From: Streptomyces sp. NBC_01231
GTDB taxonomy: Bacteria > Actinomycetota > Actinomycetes > Streptomycetales > Streptomycetaceae
NCBI GenBank assembly: GCA_035999765.1
Contig: CP108521.1
Coordinates: 9,176,001 to 9,240,000 of the forward strand
DNA: 64,000 nucleotides
Direction: 5' to 3'
Shown here: piece after piece, positions 1 through 8,339 of the stretch
Layout: each line of letters opens with the position of its first letter
Numbering within the stretch: the first letter of the stretch is position 1
Notes under the pieces: model-generated
Database searches by the model: none
Told to the model about the DNA's origin: nothing
What the model saw: the letters and a program-made list of their open reading frames with translations, nothing else
Made by a program: the position numbers and the translations under genes

Positions 1-2
1 AG

Positions 3-1841
3 CTCGTGCCGCCGATCGACGGGGAACTGCGCGGTCACGCCGTCGCCGACGTGATCCACCTGTTGGCCGAACTCGTCGAGAACGCCACGGTGTTCTCCGC
101 CCCGCACACCCAGGTGCTGCTGCGCGCCAACCTCGTCACCTCAGGACTCGCCGTCGAGGTCGAGGACCGCGGACTCGGCATGCCCGTCGGCGAGCAGAGC
201 CGGATGAACGCCCTGCTCGCCGACCCCGATCAGGTGAATGTCGCCAGCCTGCTGGCGGACGGCCGCATCGGTCTCTTCGTCGTCTCGCAACTCGCCAAGC
301 GGCACGGCATCCACGTCCGGCTGCAGACCAACATCTACGGCGGGGTCCAGGCCGTCCTCGTCGTGCCGCAGGCCCTTCTGGGGGCGGCGCCGGGTGCCCT
401 CGGAGCCGTTCCACAGCCGCCGGACGGCCGGCCGGTGTCGACCGGGCCCGCGGGTCCGGCGATGCCGCCGCGACAGACCGGGCCCGAGGGGACGTATCGG
501 GAGGTGCCGGTTGCACGGGGTGGTGCGTCGCCCGCACCACCCTCGCTGCCGCCCGCCGGGCAGCGCCCGCAGCAGTCCGCCTCGGCGGGGGAGCGGGGGG
601 CTGGGCGGACGTTGGGGGCGGGATCGGCGTCGACCTCCGTGTCGGGGTCGGCCTCGGGCGCGGCTTCTGGGGCGGCGTCAAGCCTGGGCCTGGCGTCGGG
701 GGCGTCCGGGGCGGCTTCGGGGCCTGGGACGCGAACGGGTGCGGGTGCGGGGGGCGGCGGCGGTTCGGTTCCGCGTTCGGGTTCGGGTTCGGGTTGGAAC
801 GGCGGTGGGCCTGCCCCGCTTCCCGTGCGCGGGGCGCGCAGGGAGCGGCATACTCCCGCAGAGGCCGTGCCCGGCATCAGGCCCGAAGACCGGCCGCTCG
901 TGGCGGAGCACACGGCCGCGCCGCCGACCCCGCGTGCCGGCGCCGTACGCGGCACCATGGGCAAGCCCCAACTGCCCCGGCGCCGGGCCCAGGAGCACAT
1001 CGCGCCCCAACTGCGCGACGGCCCGGCGCCGCGCCAGGACTCGGAGGACTCGGCCGGTCACGACCCGGGTCTGATGGCGGCCTTCCAGCGCGGGATCGGC
1101 CTCGCCGAGGCGCAGCAGCACCTGAAGGCGGCGCCCGACGATACGACTACTTCCATGGCGCCGACCAACATGGCGCCGACCAACATGGCGCCGACCAACA
1201 TGGCGCCGACCAACATGGCGCCGACCAACATGGCGCCGACCAACATGGCGCCGACCAACATGGCGCCGACCCACACGGTGCCGACCTACATGGGGCCGGT
1301 GGACACGGCGTCGCCCTACACGACCTCGACCCACACCTCGATCCACACGGCGTCGCCCCACACGGCCTCGACCCACACGGGGCCAGTCGACACGGGCACG
1401 GCCCACATGGCGCCGACCGACAGGCGGCTGACCGACGAGGGGCTGACCGAAGTGGAACTGACCGGTGTGGGGCTGACCCGCATCGAGCCTTCCGGTATGG
1501 CGCCCTCCGACATGTCCGACAGGGCGCCTTCCGACACGGCGTCCTCCGACAGGTGGGCCTCGGGCATGCGGTCGCCTGACATGGATTTCGGCCACACGGG
1601 TCCAGCCGATGGAGTGTCCTCGTACCACGCGGACGCCACCGACATGACTCCAGCGCCTTCCATGGACGTACGACCCCTGCATCCGCTCCCCACGGACCAG
1701 GCCCGCATAGCCGAGGCGCGCTCCCCGCACACGCCGGCGTACCGCGAAGCGCGGGCTGCGCGCGGCAGCGGGGACGTGCCCGGTCATGACCTCGACCTCG
1801 ATCACCACACCCGGCACGACGGGAGCGCACCCGCCGGATGA
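3..1841 (+). CDS. Conservon sensor histidine kinase-like ATPase (CvnA type), 5' end missing
   Basis: Partial: the frame is open at the window edge and only the C-terminal 612 residues are seen. The visible part begins inside a HATPase_c domain: the N-box reads ELVENATVFSAP (about residues 18-29) and the G1 box is DRGLGMP (about 57-63). This resembles the nitrate-sensor-like kinases that head Streptomyces conservons. After about residue 125 the protein becomes a long Ala/Gly/Pro/Ser-rich, probably disordered tail with a pentapeptide repeat at about residues 385-424. Kinases of this family normally have N-terminal membrane and sensor segments, which would lie upstream. The ATGA context at the stop lies close to the roadblock gene, so the next four genes are probably co-transcribed. 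It is expected to act at the membrane with the GTPase complex. Confidence 0.88.
   Translation, partial: LVPPIDGELRGHAVADVIHLLAELVENATVFSAPHTQVLLRANLVTSGLAVEVEDRGLGMPVGEQSRMNALLADPDQVNVASLLADGRIGLFVVSQLAKRHGIHVRLQTNIYGGVQAVLVVPQALLGAAPGALGAVPQPPDGRPVSTGPAGPAMPPRQTGPEGTYREVPVARGGASPAPPSLPPAGQRPQQSASAGERGAGRTLGAGSASTSVSGSASGAASGAASSLGLASGASGAASGPGTRTGAGAGGGGGSVPRSGSGSGWNGGGPAPLPVRGARRERHTPAEAVPGIRPEDRPLVAEHTAAPPTPRAGAVRGTMGKPQLPRRRAQEHIAPQLRDGPAPRQDSEDSAGHDPGLMAAFQRGIGLAEAQQHLKAAPDDTTTSMAPTNMAPTNMAPTNMAPTNMAPTNMAPTNMAPTNMAPTHTVPTYMGPVDTASPYTTSTHTSIHTASPHTASTHTGPVDTGTAHMAPTDRRLTDEGLTEVELTGVGLTRIEPSGMAPSDMSDRAPSDTASSDRWASGMRSPDMDFGHTGPADGVSSYHADATDMTPAPSMDVRPLHPLPTDQARIAEARSPHTPAYREARAARGSGDVPGHDLDLDHHTRHDGSAPAG
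1155..1274 (+). repeat. 15-bp coding minisatellite (MAPTN repeats)
   Basis: Seven perfect 15-bp copies of ATGGCGCCGACCAAC run from 1155 to 1259. An eighth copy differs by one base (AAC to CAC). Each unit encodes Met-Ala-Pro-Thr-Asn, so copy-number change would not shift the frame. Degenerate five-residue periodicity continues to about 1560 with variants such as HTVPT, YMGPV, MAPTD and MAPSD, suggesting an older array decaying outward from a recently homogenised core. Confidence 0.95.
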
Positions 1842-1909
1842 CCACCCCCGCGTTCACCCCACCCCCCAGCGCTCCCGCAGACCTTCGTACCTCAAGGAGT
1901 CGATCCACC

Positions 1910-2344
1910 ATGGCGAGCGAAGCGCCGACCGGCCAGGTATCCGATCTCGACTGGCTGATGAGCGGCCTCGTGCAGCGCGTACCGCACACCACCAGCGCGG
2001 TACTCCTCTCCTGCGACGGGCTCGTGAAGTCGGTCCACGGCCTCGACCCCGACAGCGCCGACCACATGGCAGCCCTGGCCTCCGGCCTCTACTCCCTCGG
2101 CCGCAGCGCCGGCGTCCGCTTCGGCGACGGCGGAAACGTCCGGCAGGTCGTCGTCGAACTCGACTCGACCCTGCTGTTCGTGACCACCGCCGGTTCCGGT
2201 ACCTGTCTCGCCGTGCTGGCCGGCCGCGAGGCCGACGCGGCGGTGCTCGGCTACGAGATGGCGATGCTGGTCAAGAGCGTCCGCCCCTACCTGATGACCG
2301 CGCCCCGACAGCACGCCGTCGAGCCCACGGCGATGAGGCCTTGA
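1910..2344 (+). CDS. Roadblock/LC7 domain protein (CvnB type)
   Basis: Small protein of 144 residues with the Roadblock/LC7 pattern seen in conservons: LDWLMSGLVQRVPHTTSAVL near the N-terminus, then a hydrophobic strand LLSCDGLV and a glycine-rich VTTAGSGTCLAVLAG segment. Roadblock proteins act as regulators or scaffolds for Ras-like GTPases such as the one encoded two genes on. The start at 1910 is chosen because AAGGAG lies 10 bases upstream. An earlier in-frame ATG at 1838 overlaps the kinase stop but would add 24 low-complexity residues. Its stop falls a few bases before the DUF742 gene. Confidence 0.88.
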   Translation: MASEAPTGQVSDLDWLMSGLVQRVPHTTSAVLLSCDGLVKSVHGLDPDSADHMAALASGLYSLGRSAGVRFGDGGNVRQVVVELDSTLLFVTTAGSGTCLAVLAGREADAAVLGYEMAMLVKSVRPYLMTAPRQHAVEPTAMRP

Positions 2345-2346
2345 GG

Positions 2347-2718
2347 GTGGCGGCGGTCGGCGACGGGCCCTGGCTCGACGACGCGGCCGGGCGGCTGGTT
2401 CGACCCTTCACGGTCAGCAACGGCCGCACCCGGCCCAGCATCGCGCTCGACCTCCTGTCGCACGTGATGGCCACCGGAGCCACCCCCCTCGGCTACCTCG
2501 GACCCGAACACGCCCAGGTGCTCGACATGTGTCGCGCACCCGTCTCGGTCGCCGAGGTGGCCGCCCACCTCAAGCTGCCGGCGGTGGTCACCAAGGTGCT
2601 GCTGTCGGACCTCGTCGACTGCGGGGCGCTGACCACCAAGCCCCCCGAGTTCCACCACAACCCGACTGACCGGGCCCTTCTGGAGGCAGTGCTCGATGGA
2701 CTACGACGACAGCTCTGA
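2347..2718 (+). CDS. DUF742 protein (CvnC type)
   Basis: About 123 residues with the usual DUF742 opening: a WLDDAAGRLVRPF motif followed by GRTRP (residues about 9-30). A winged-helix-like C-terminal half follows, with VAEVAAHLKLPAVVTKVLLS. In conservons this protein sits between the roadblock protein and the GTPase and is thought to be part of their membrane complex. GTG at 2347 is preferred because GATGAGG lies 8 bases upstream. TTG at 2341, overlapping the previous stop, is an alternative. The 3' end overlaps the GTPase gene by 23 bases, indicating translational coupling. Confidence 0.85.
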   Translation: MAAVGDGPWLDDAAGRLVRPFTVSNGRTRPSIALDLLSHVMATGATPLGYLGPEHAQVLDMCRAPVSVAEVAAHLKLPAVVTKVLLSDLVDCGALTTKPPEFHHNPTDRALLEAVLDGLRRQL

Positions 2719-3295
2719 CCCCTTCCCCACCGCACTGAAGATCCTGGTGGCGGGAGGGTTCGGAGTAGGCAAGACGACCCTCGTGGGCGCGGTCAGCGAG
2801 ATCGCCCCGCTCAGCACGGAGGAACTGCTCACCACGGTCAGCGCCGCGACCGACAACCTCGAAGGCATCGAGAACAAGGTCGAGACGACCGTCGCCATGG
2901 ACTTCGGCCGCATCACCCTCGACCCGGAACACGTTCTGTACCTGTTCGGCACACCCGGACAGGAGCGGTTCTGGTTCATGTGGGACGAGCTGTCGGAGGG
3001 TGCGCTCGGGGCGGTGATCCTCGCCGACACCCGCCGACTGGAGGAGTGCTTCGCCGCCGTCGACTTCTTCGAACAGCGTGGCGTCGGCTTCATCGTCGCG
3101 ATCAACGAGTTCGACGGCTCGTACCGCTACGACCCGGAAGAGGTCCGCGCCGCCATCGACCTCGCCCCGGAGATCCCGGTCGTCCGCTGCGACGCCCGGA
3201 TCTCCAGCTCGGGGGTGCAGACCCTGCTCACCCTGGTACGGCACCTCATCGCCCACAGCCCGGCGCCCGCACCGAGCCACGGCGCCCACATGTGA
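2696..3295 (+). CDS. Conservon Ras-like GTPase (CvnD type)
   Basis: 199-residue small GTPase of the MglA/conservon ATP/GTP-binding family. The P-loop GGFGVGKTT is at residues 20-28, the switch II/DTPGQ-like element reads FGTPGQERF, and the base-recognition element is INEFDG, an NKxD-type variant. It probably switches the kinase/roadblock complex. The start lies 23 bases inside the DUF742 gene, so expression is coupled to it. In many conservons the next gene is a cytochrome P450 or another effector; here a GAF protein follows. Confidence 0.92.
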   Translation: MDYDDSSDPFPTALKILVAGGFGVGKTTLVGAVSEIAPLSTEELLTTVSAATDNLEGIENKVETTVAMDFGRITLDPEHVLYLFGTPGQERFWFMWDELSEGALGAVILADTRRLEECFAAVDFFEQRGVGFIVAINEFDGSYRYDPEEVRAAIDLAPEIPVVRCDARISSSGVQTLLTLVRHLIAHSPAPAPSHGAHM

Positions 3296-3324
3296 CCCCC
3301 GCACACCCCGCAATGGAGCCGCAT

Positions 3325-3360
3325 ATGACGTACATCCACAGCGACGGAGACCGCCCATGA
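3325..3360 (+). CDS. Possible 11-codon minicistron coupled to the GAF gene
   Basis: ATG at 3325 has GGAG 7 bases upstream and encodes MTYIHSDGDRP. Its TGA overlaps the ATG of the next gene (ATGA). A further in-frame ATG lies at 3313. This may only be a re-initiation aid feeding ribosomes to the GAF gene, or it may be fortuitous. No homology can be judged at this length. Confidence 0.25.
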   Translation: MTYIHSDGDRP

Positions 3361-3932
3361 GCTACGACCTGCCCCGCCCGGCCGGTCGACTGCTGCTCAC
3401 CCCCGAGGACAAGGAGGCCCCCGCCCGCGCCCGGCGGCTTGCCCTGCTGGGCCTGGGGGAACACCCGGAACCCGCCCTCGACGCCTTCGCGCACCGTCTC
3501 GCAGAGCGGGTCGCAGCGCCGTACGCCATGGTCAACTTCATCGGCGAGCAGCGGCAGTTCTTCGCGGGCCTGCGTGTTCCGGAGGCCAGACCCCGTGCTA
3601 CCACCGACGAGGCCAAGCCGGAGATCGGCCGCTTCATGGAGCGCGACCATGGGTTCTGCCCCCATGTGGTGGTCCGGCGCAAGGCGCTGGTGCTGGAGGA
3701 CGTCCGCGACTATCCGCGGTTCGCCGGCAACCCTGTCGTCGACGAGTTCGGCATCCATTCCTACCTCGGCGCTCCGCTCATCGACACCACAGGGATGGTG
3801 CTGGGCACCGTGTGTGTCGCCGACATCGAGCCACGGGCCTGGGGAAAGGCGGGCCTGGAGAACATCAAGTCGACAGCGGCGGACCTGGTGGCCCGACTGG
3901 AACCGCCCGCGGCGGAGGCATTCGCACGGTGA
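3357..3932 (+). CDS. GAF-domain protein, fifth gene of the conservon
   Basis: 191 residues with one GAF-type sensory domain occupying most of the chain. Typical elements are YAMVNFIGEQRQFFAGL (about 58-74), a middle FCPHVV segment and the closing YLGAPLIDTTGMVLGTVCV region. GAF domains bind small molecules, haem or chromophores. No output domain is present, so it probably works by protein contact with the upstream GTPase/kinase set. The start at 3357 has GGAGA just upstream and overlaps the stop of a short preceding frame. The Cys in GFCPH could be a ligand or redox residue, but this is inference. Confidence 0.8.
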   Translation: MSYDLPRPAGRLLLTPEDKEAPARARRLALLGLGEHPEPALDAFAHRLAERVAAPYAMVNFIGEQRQFFAGLRVPEARPRATTDEAKPEIGRFMERDHGFCPHVVVRRKALVLEDVRDYPRFAGNPVVDEFGIHSYLGAPLIDTTGMVLGTVCVADIEPRAWGKAGLENIKSTAADLVARLEPPAAEAFAR

Positions 3933-4150
3933 ACGCCGTGGTCCTCCGGCTGCGTGAGGAGACACCTGTGACCGCGTGCCGAGACGACGGCGGCCGGGCC
4001 GCACGCGGGACGACAGCCGTGTGCATGCCCGCCCCGCAGCACGCCGGCCGAGCGTTCAGTTCATCAGGACGGTCCGGCGGTCTGCGTTGAGAGCGATCCG
4101 GCGTGCAGAGCGGGGCAGGGCGGGCATCACGACGACCGTGCGTGCCTTCG

Positions 4151-4789
4151 TCACGCGCCTCGCCAGATGTTGTCGAAGGCCGCGTCCTCGATGGTCCGCC
4201 GCTGCCGCACGGCCTCCAGTTCCGTCACCGCGTCGCCGACCGCGGCCAGCACGGCCTCGACCGCGTCATCGCCCGGACCCGGCACACCGTCGTCGGACGC
4301 GTCCTCCGGGATCCCGACCCCAGTGGTCGACTTGTCCGCGATCCCGACGGCGGCGGTCAGCGCGGCGAAAACGGGGTCGCCCGAAGCCTGGCGGGCCTCG
4401 GCGTGGCGCCGGGCCGGCGAGTCCGTCGGCGACCTGCGATCGGTCTGGCCCCGGAACCGGCGACCGCGCACCCGTACGAGCAGCCCGTCCGTCTCCAACG
4501 CGGCGAGGTAGGCCGAGGAGAGCCCGCGCCCCCGTCGCCACAGCCAGTCCTCGGTCGACTCGTAGGGTTCCTGCCGGATCAGCGAGGACGCGGCCTCGTC
4601 CAGCAGACGATCGCCCGATGCCGTAGTAATGCCGGGCACGATTCGGTCGCCGTCGAGCTCGACCGACCGGGTCTCGATGAGGTCGATCAGTTCGGCCCCC
4701 GCGAGTGCCAGTGACAGGTCACCGGATGCCACGGGTGCGTCGGGCGCCACGCCCAGGGCGACGATCTGCAGGTCCCTTGCTGTGCTCAT
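4151..4789 (-). CDS. GPP34 family phosphoprotein (Golgi phosphoprotein 3-like)
   Basis: 212 residues. The N-terminal LQIVALGVAPD, the ELIDLIETRSVELDGDRIV stretch and the central GRGLSSAYLAALETDGLL segment match the GPP34/GOLPH3-like family that is multicopy in Streptomyces. Eukaryotic relatives bind PI4P at the Golgi; the bacterial role is unknown. The C-terminal half carries the paired helices usual for the family. It converges with the conservon, and about 220 bases without a recognisable gene lie between them (3933-4150). Confidence 0.82.
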   Translation of the reverse strand: MSTARDLQIVALGVAPDAPVASGDLSLALAGAELIDLIETRSVELDGDRIVPGITTASGDRLLDEAASSLIRQEPYESTEDWLWRRGRGLSSAYLAALETDGLLVRVRGRRFRGQTDRRSPTDSPARRHAEARQASGDPVFAALTAAVGIADKSTTGVGIPEDASDDGVPGPGDDAVEAVLAAVGDAVTELEAVRQRRTIEDAAFDNIWRGA

Positions 4790-4834
4790 GATGGCTCCCC
4801 GTCCGGCGGCCGCTCCTCAAAGGCCGAGTGTCGC

Positions 4835-4999
4835 ACGATCACGACCACGAGGGATCGTGGGCAGCCGCGGGAGGGCGTGAAGGAAAGCTGTGGCTCCGCT
4901 TAAGAAATCCTCGATGGACCGGGGCGCCGCCGTACGGAAGATTGCTACGCGATTCCACCCCTCTCCCCGGCCGCGGGCTTCTTCGGCATGCCCGCGGCC
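4835..4999 (+). promoter_or_regulatory. Upstream region of tdh with two inverted repeats
   Basis: The gap between the divergent GPP34 and tdh genes holds CACGATC/GATCGTG (4835-4841 and 4854-4860). Nearer tdh there is a perfect 10-bp stem GGCCGCGGGC/GCCCGCGGCC (4969-4978 and 4990-4999) with an 11-base loop. The second hairpin ends 14 bases before the tdh ribosome-binding site, so it could influence translation from the rare TTG start. No known riboswitch was recognised. Confidence 0.45.
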
Positions 5000-5027
5000 C
5001 CGGGGTCTCACCTCAGGAGCCGTAGCG

Positions 5028-6056
5028 TTGAAGGCGCTGGTCAAGCAGAAGGCGGAGCCCGGGCTGTGGCTCGTGGACGTCCCGGAGCCCGCCGTCGGAC
5101 CCGGCGACGTACTGATCAAGGTGCTGCGCACCGGCATCTGCGGAACCGACCTGCACATCCGGTCCTGGGACGGCTGGGCGCGGCAGGCGATCCGCACCCC
5201 GCTCGTGGTCGGGCACGAGTTCGTCGGCGAGGTCGTCGAGACCGGGCGGGACGTCACCGACATCAAGGCGGGCGACCGGGTCAGCGGCGAGGGCCACCTG
5301 GTGTGCGGGAAGTGCCGCAACTGCCTGGCCGGACGGCGGCACCTGTGCCGGGCCACGGTCGGCCTCGGCGTCGGCCGCGACGGGGCGTTCGCCGAGTACG
5401 TGGCGCTGCCCGCCGCCAACGTGTGGGTGCACCGCGTCCCGGTCGACCTCGACGTCGCCGCGATCTTCGACCCGTTCGGCAACGCGGTGCACACCGCGCT
5501 GTCCTTCCCGCTGGTCGGGGAGGACGTCCTGATCACCGGCGCGGGTCCGATCGGACTGATGGCCGCCGCGGTGGCCCGCCATGCGGGCGCCCGCAACGTG
5601 GTGGTCACGGACGTGAGCGAGCAGCGGCTGGAGCTCGCCCGCAAGATCGGTGTGAGTCTCGCGCTCGACGTCACGCGGGCGACGATCGCGGACGGGCAGC
5701 GGGAACTCGGCCTGCGCGAGGGCTTCGACATCGGACTGGAGATGTCGGGCCGCCCCGAGGCCTTGCGCGACATGATCGCCAACATGACGCACGGCGGCCG
5801 GATCGCGATGCTGGGCCTGCCGTCCGAGGAGTTCCCGGTCGACTGGGCCCGGATCGTCACCTCGATGATCACCGTCAAGGGGATCTACGGCCGGGAGATG
5901 TTCGAGACCTGGTACGCGATGTCGGTCCTGCTCGAAGGCGGGCTGGACCTCGCTCCCGTCATCACGGGCCGGTACGGCCACCGCGATTTCGAGGCGGCGT
6001 TCGCCGACGCGGCGAGCGGGCGCGGCGGCAAGGTCATCCTCGACTGGACCGCCTGA
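5028..6056 (+). CDS. tdh: L-threonine 3-dehydrogenase
   Basis: Zinc-dependent medium-chain dehydrogenase oxidising L-threonine to 2-amino-3-ketobutyrate with NAD+. The catalytic zinc cysteine is in [10 protein letters not shown] (Cys38), with GHEFVGEV following. The structural-zinc loop has four cysteines (CGKCRNC and RHLC), and the Rossmann fold reads [11 protein letters not shown]. The length of 342 residues is the family norm. The TTG start at 5028 gives the canonical Tdh N-terminus and has CAGGAG 8 bases upstream. kbl follows 68 bases downstream, giving the complete two-step threonine-to-glycine pathway. Confidence 0.95.
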   Translation: MKALVKQKAEPGLWLVDVPEPAVGPGDVLIKVLRTGICGTDLHIRSWDGWARQAIRTPLVVGHEFVGEVVETGRDVTDIKAGDRVSGEGHLVCGKCRNCLAGRRHLCRATVGLGVGRDGAFAEYVALPAANVWVHRVPVDLDVAAIFDPFGNAVHTALSFPLVGEDVLITGAGPIGLMAAAVARHAGARNVVVTDVSEQRLELARKIGVSLALDVTRATIADGQRELGLREGFDIGLEMSGRPEALRDMIANMTHGGRIAMLGLPSEEFPVDWARIVTSMITVKGIYGREMFETWYAMSVLLEGGLDLAPVITGRYGHRDFEAAFADAASGRGGKVILDWTA

Positions 6057-6124
6057 ACCATGTGACCTCCTTCCAGACCCCCCTTCCGGACCCCCACCAG
6101 CGCGAGCACCTCAGGAGCTTTTCG

Positions 6125-7354
6125 ATGTTCGACTCCGTGCGCGACGACCTGCGCGCCACCCTCGACGAGATCCGCGCCGCCGGTCTGCACAAGCCCGAGC
6201 GCGTCATCGACACCCCGCAGTCCGCGACCGTCGGTGTGTCCGGGGGCGGCCGGACCGGCGAGGTCCTCAACTTCTGCGCCAACAACTACCTCGGCCTCGC
6301 GGACCACCCCGAGGTGATCGCCGCCGCCCACGCCGCCCTGGACCGCTGGGGCTACGGCATGGCCTCCGTACGTTTCATCTGCGGTACGCAGGAGGTGCAC
6401 AAGGAACTGGAGGCCCGCCTGTCGTCCTTCCTCGGCCAGGAGGACACGATCCTGTACTCCTCCTGCTTCGACGCCAACGGCGGCGTGTTCGAGACGCTGC
6501 TGGGTCCCGAGGACGCGGTCGTCTCCGACGCGTTGAACCACGCGTCGATCATCGACGGCATCCGCCTGTCCAAGGCCCGCCGTTTCCGCTACGCCAACCG
6601 CGATCTCGCGGACCTGGAGCGGCAGTTGAAGGAGGCGCAGTCCGCCCGGCGCAGGCTGATCGTCACCGACGGCGTCTTCTCGATGGACGGCTATGTGGCG
6701 CCGCTCCGCGAGATCTGCGACCTGGCCGACCGCTACGACGCGATGGTCATGGTCGACGACTCCCATGCCGTCGGTTTCGTCGGCCCCGGCGGGCGCGGCA
6801 CCCCCGAACTGCACGGGGTGATGGATCGTGTCGACATCATCACCGGCACCCTCGGCAAGGCGCTCGGCGGAGCCTCCGGCGGATACGTCGCCGCCCGCGC
6901 CGAGATCGTCGCGCTGCTGCGCCAGCGCTCTCGGCCGTACCTCTTCTCCAACACCCTGGCCCCAGTGATCGCCGCGGCCTCCCTGAAGGTGCTCGACCTG
7001 CTGGAGTCGGCGGACGACCTGCGCGTGCGGCTCGCCGAGAACACCGCCCTGTTCCGCCGCCGGATGTCCGAGGAGGGCTTCGACGTGCTGCCCGGCGACC
7101 ACGCGATCGCACCCGTGATGATCGGGGACGCGGCGCGGGCCGGACGCCTGGCGGAGCTGCTGCTGGAGCGCGGTGTGTATGTGATCGGCTTCTCCTACCC
7201 GGTCGTACCGCAGGGGCAGGCCCGCATTCGCGTGCAGCTGTCCGCCGCGCACTCCACGGTGGACGTGAACCGCACGGTCGACGCGTTCGTGGCCGCGCGG
7301 GCGGAGCTGGAGGGAGAAGAGGCGGGGGACCGGGAGACCGAGGGGAAGGGCTGA
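6125..7354 (+). CDS. kbl: Glycine C-acetyltransferase (2-amino-3-ketobutyrate CoA ligase)
   Basis: 409-residue PLP enzyme of the alpha-oxoamine synthase family. It cleaves 2-amino-3-ketobutyrate with CoA to glycine and acetyl-CoA. Visible elements are [10 protein letters not shown], the aromatic stacking region [13 protein letters not shown], the aspartate in [12 protein letters not shown] and the PLP lysine in [14 protein letters not shown]. The C-terminal domain ends in an acidic Glu/Gly tail. ATG at 6125 is preceded by CAGGAG about 12 bases upstream. It is second in the tdh operon and shares its promoter. Confidence 0.95.
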   Translation: MFDSVRDDLRATLDEIRAAGLHKPERVIDTPQSATVGVSGGGRTGEVLNFCANNYLGLADHPEVIAAAHAALDRWGYGMASVRFICGTQEVHKELEARLSSFLGQEDTILYSSCFDANGGVFETLLGPEDAVVSDALNHASIIDGIRLSKARRFRYANRDLADLERQLKEAQSARRRLIVTDGVFSMDGYVAPLREICDLADRYDAMVMVDDSHAVGFVGPGGRGTPELHGVMDRVDIITGTLGKALGGASGGYVAARAEIVALLRQRSRPYLFSNTLAPVIAAASLKVLDLLESADDLRVRLAENTALFRRRMSEEGFDVLPGDHAIAPVMIGDAARAGRLAELLLERGVYVIGFSYPVVPQGQARIRVQLSAAHSTVDVNRTVDAFVAARAELEGEEAGDRETEGKG

Positions 7355-7378
7355 CCGGCGTCGGCCGACCGGACATAT

Positions 7379-7395
7379 TGCGATAATCGTTCGCA
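7379..7395 (+). promoter_or_regulatory. Extended -10 and inverted repeat at the LysR start codon
   Basis: TGCGA-n7-TCGCA (7379-7395) overlaps an extended -10 (TGC plus GATAAT, 7382-7387). The -10 ends 7 bases before the ATG at 7395, and there is no ribosome-binding site. This predicts a leaderless transcript that its own product could repress by binding the repeat. Confidence 0.55.
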
Positions 7396-8297
7396 TGATC
7401 GAAGCGCGGCGGCTCCACATCCTTCGTGCGGTGGCCGACCACCGCACGGTGACGGCGGCTGCCGCCGCGCTGTACCTCACCCCGTCGGCGGTCTCGCAGC
7501 AGCTGGCGGCCCTGGAGCAGGAGACGGGCCACCGGCTGGTCGAGCGCGGAGCCAAGGGGGTACGGCTGACTCCGGCCGGCGAGATCCTGCTCGACCACAC
7601 CCACGCCGTCCTCGCCCAGCTGGAGCGGGCGGAGGCCGAGCTCGCCGCCTACGGCTCGGGCGAGGCCGGCACGGTCACGGTCGCCTCGTTCGCCACGGGC
7701 ATCGCGCTGGTGGTCGGTCCCGCGATGGTCCGCCTCGCCGGAACCGCGCCGGGCATCCGTATCCGCGTCCAGGACGCCGAGGGTGACGCCAGCCTGCCGA
7801 TGGTCCTCGACCGGCAGGTCGATGTCGCGGTCGCCGTCGAGTACCGCGGGGCTCCGCCCGCCGACGACCCCCGCCTGGTCCACGTTCCGCTGTACGCGGA
7901 GCCCTTCGACGCCGTCGTCCCGGTCGGTCACCGTCTCGCCGACGTCGACGAGGTGCCCCTCGCCGAACTGGCGAAGGATCCCTGGATCGGCCCCTACCCC
8001 GGCAACCCCTGCCACGACGTCGTGGTCCTCGCCTGTGAGAGCGCGGGCTTCCAGCCCCGCCTCGAACACTCCTCGGACGACTTCCGAGCGGTGGTGGCCC
8101 TGGCGTCGGCGGACGCGGGCGTCGCCCTCGTCCCCCGCTCCGCGCTGCGCGGCATGGACCTCACGGGCGTGGTGGTGCGCCCCGTCGACGGGGTCGCGCC
8201 CACCCGCCGGGTGTTCGCGGCGGTGCGACGGGGAGCGGAGGAACACCCTCTGATCCGGCCCGTGCTGGACGCGCTGGCGGACGTGGCCCCGATGTAA
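7395..8297 (+). CDS. LysR-family transcriptional regulator
   Basis: 300 residues. The N-terminal winged helix-turn-helix is classical: LHILRAVADHRTVTAAAAAL then TPSAVSQQLAALE, with LVERGAKGVRLTPAGE (to about residue 65). A LysR substrate-binding domain fills the rest (VTVASFATGIA, DVAVAVEY, HRLADVDEVPLAELA). The inducer is unknown. It starts 40 bases after kbl and could respond to threonine or glycine metabolism, but it has its own putative leaderless promoter. The next gene is also a regulator, in the same direction. Confidence 0.9.
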   Translation: MIEARRLHILRAVADHRTVTAAAAALYLTPSAVSQQLAALEQETGHRLVERGAKGVRLTPAGEILLDHTHAVLAQLERAEAELAAYGSGEAGTVTVASFATGIALVVGPAMVRLAGTAPGIRIRVQDAEGDASLPMVLDRQVDVAVAVEYRGAPPADDPRLVHVPLYAEPFDAVVPVGHRLADVDEVPLAELAKDPWIGPYPGNPCHDVVVLACESAGFQPRLEHSSDDFRAVVALASADAGVALVPRSALRGMDLTGVVVRPVDGVAPTRRVFAAVRRGAEEHPLIRPVLDALADVAPM

Positions 8298-8304
8298 CCG
8301 GTCC

Positions 8305-8339
8305 GTTTCATTTCCGGGATAGCGTCCCTGATATGAAAC
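8305..8339 (+). promoter_or_regulatory. Inverted repeat spanning the XRE gene start
   Basis: GTTTCAT (8305-8311) and ATGAAAC (8333-8339) form a perfect 7-bp inverted repeat around a GATAGC -10-like hexamer (8318-8323). The right arm includes the start codon. GGGA/TCCC is nested inside. Likely autoregulatory operator. Confidence 0.45.

Noticed and set aside
1058..1276. Minus-strand frame made of MLVGA repeats
   Set aside because: It is the antisense reading of the 15-bp minisatellite in the kinase gene; no start signal or homology.
4103..4714. Plus-strand open frame over the GPP34 gene
   Set aside because: Shadow of the minus-strand GPP34 gene; Arg/Pro-rich with no motif.
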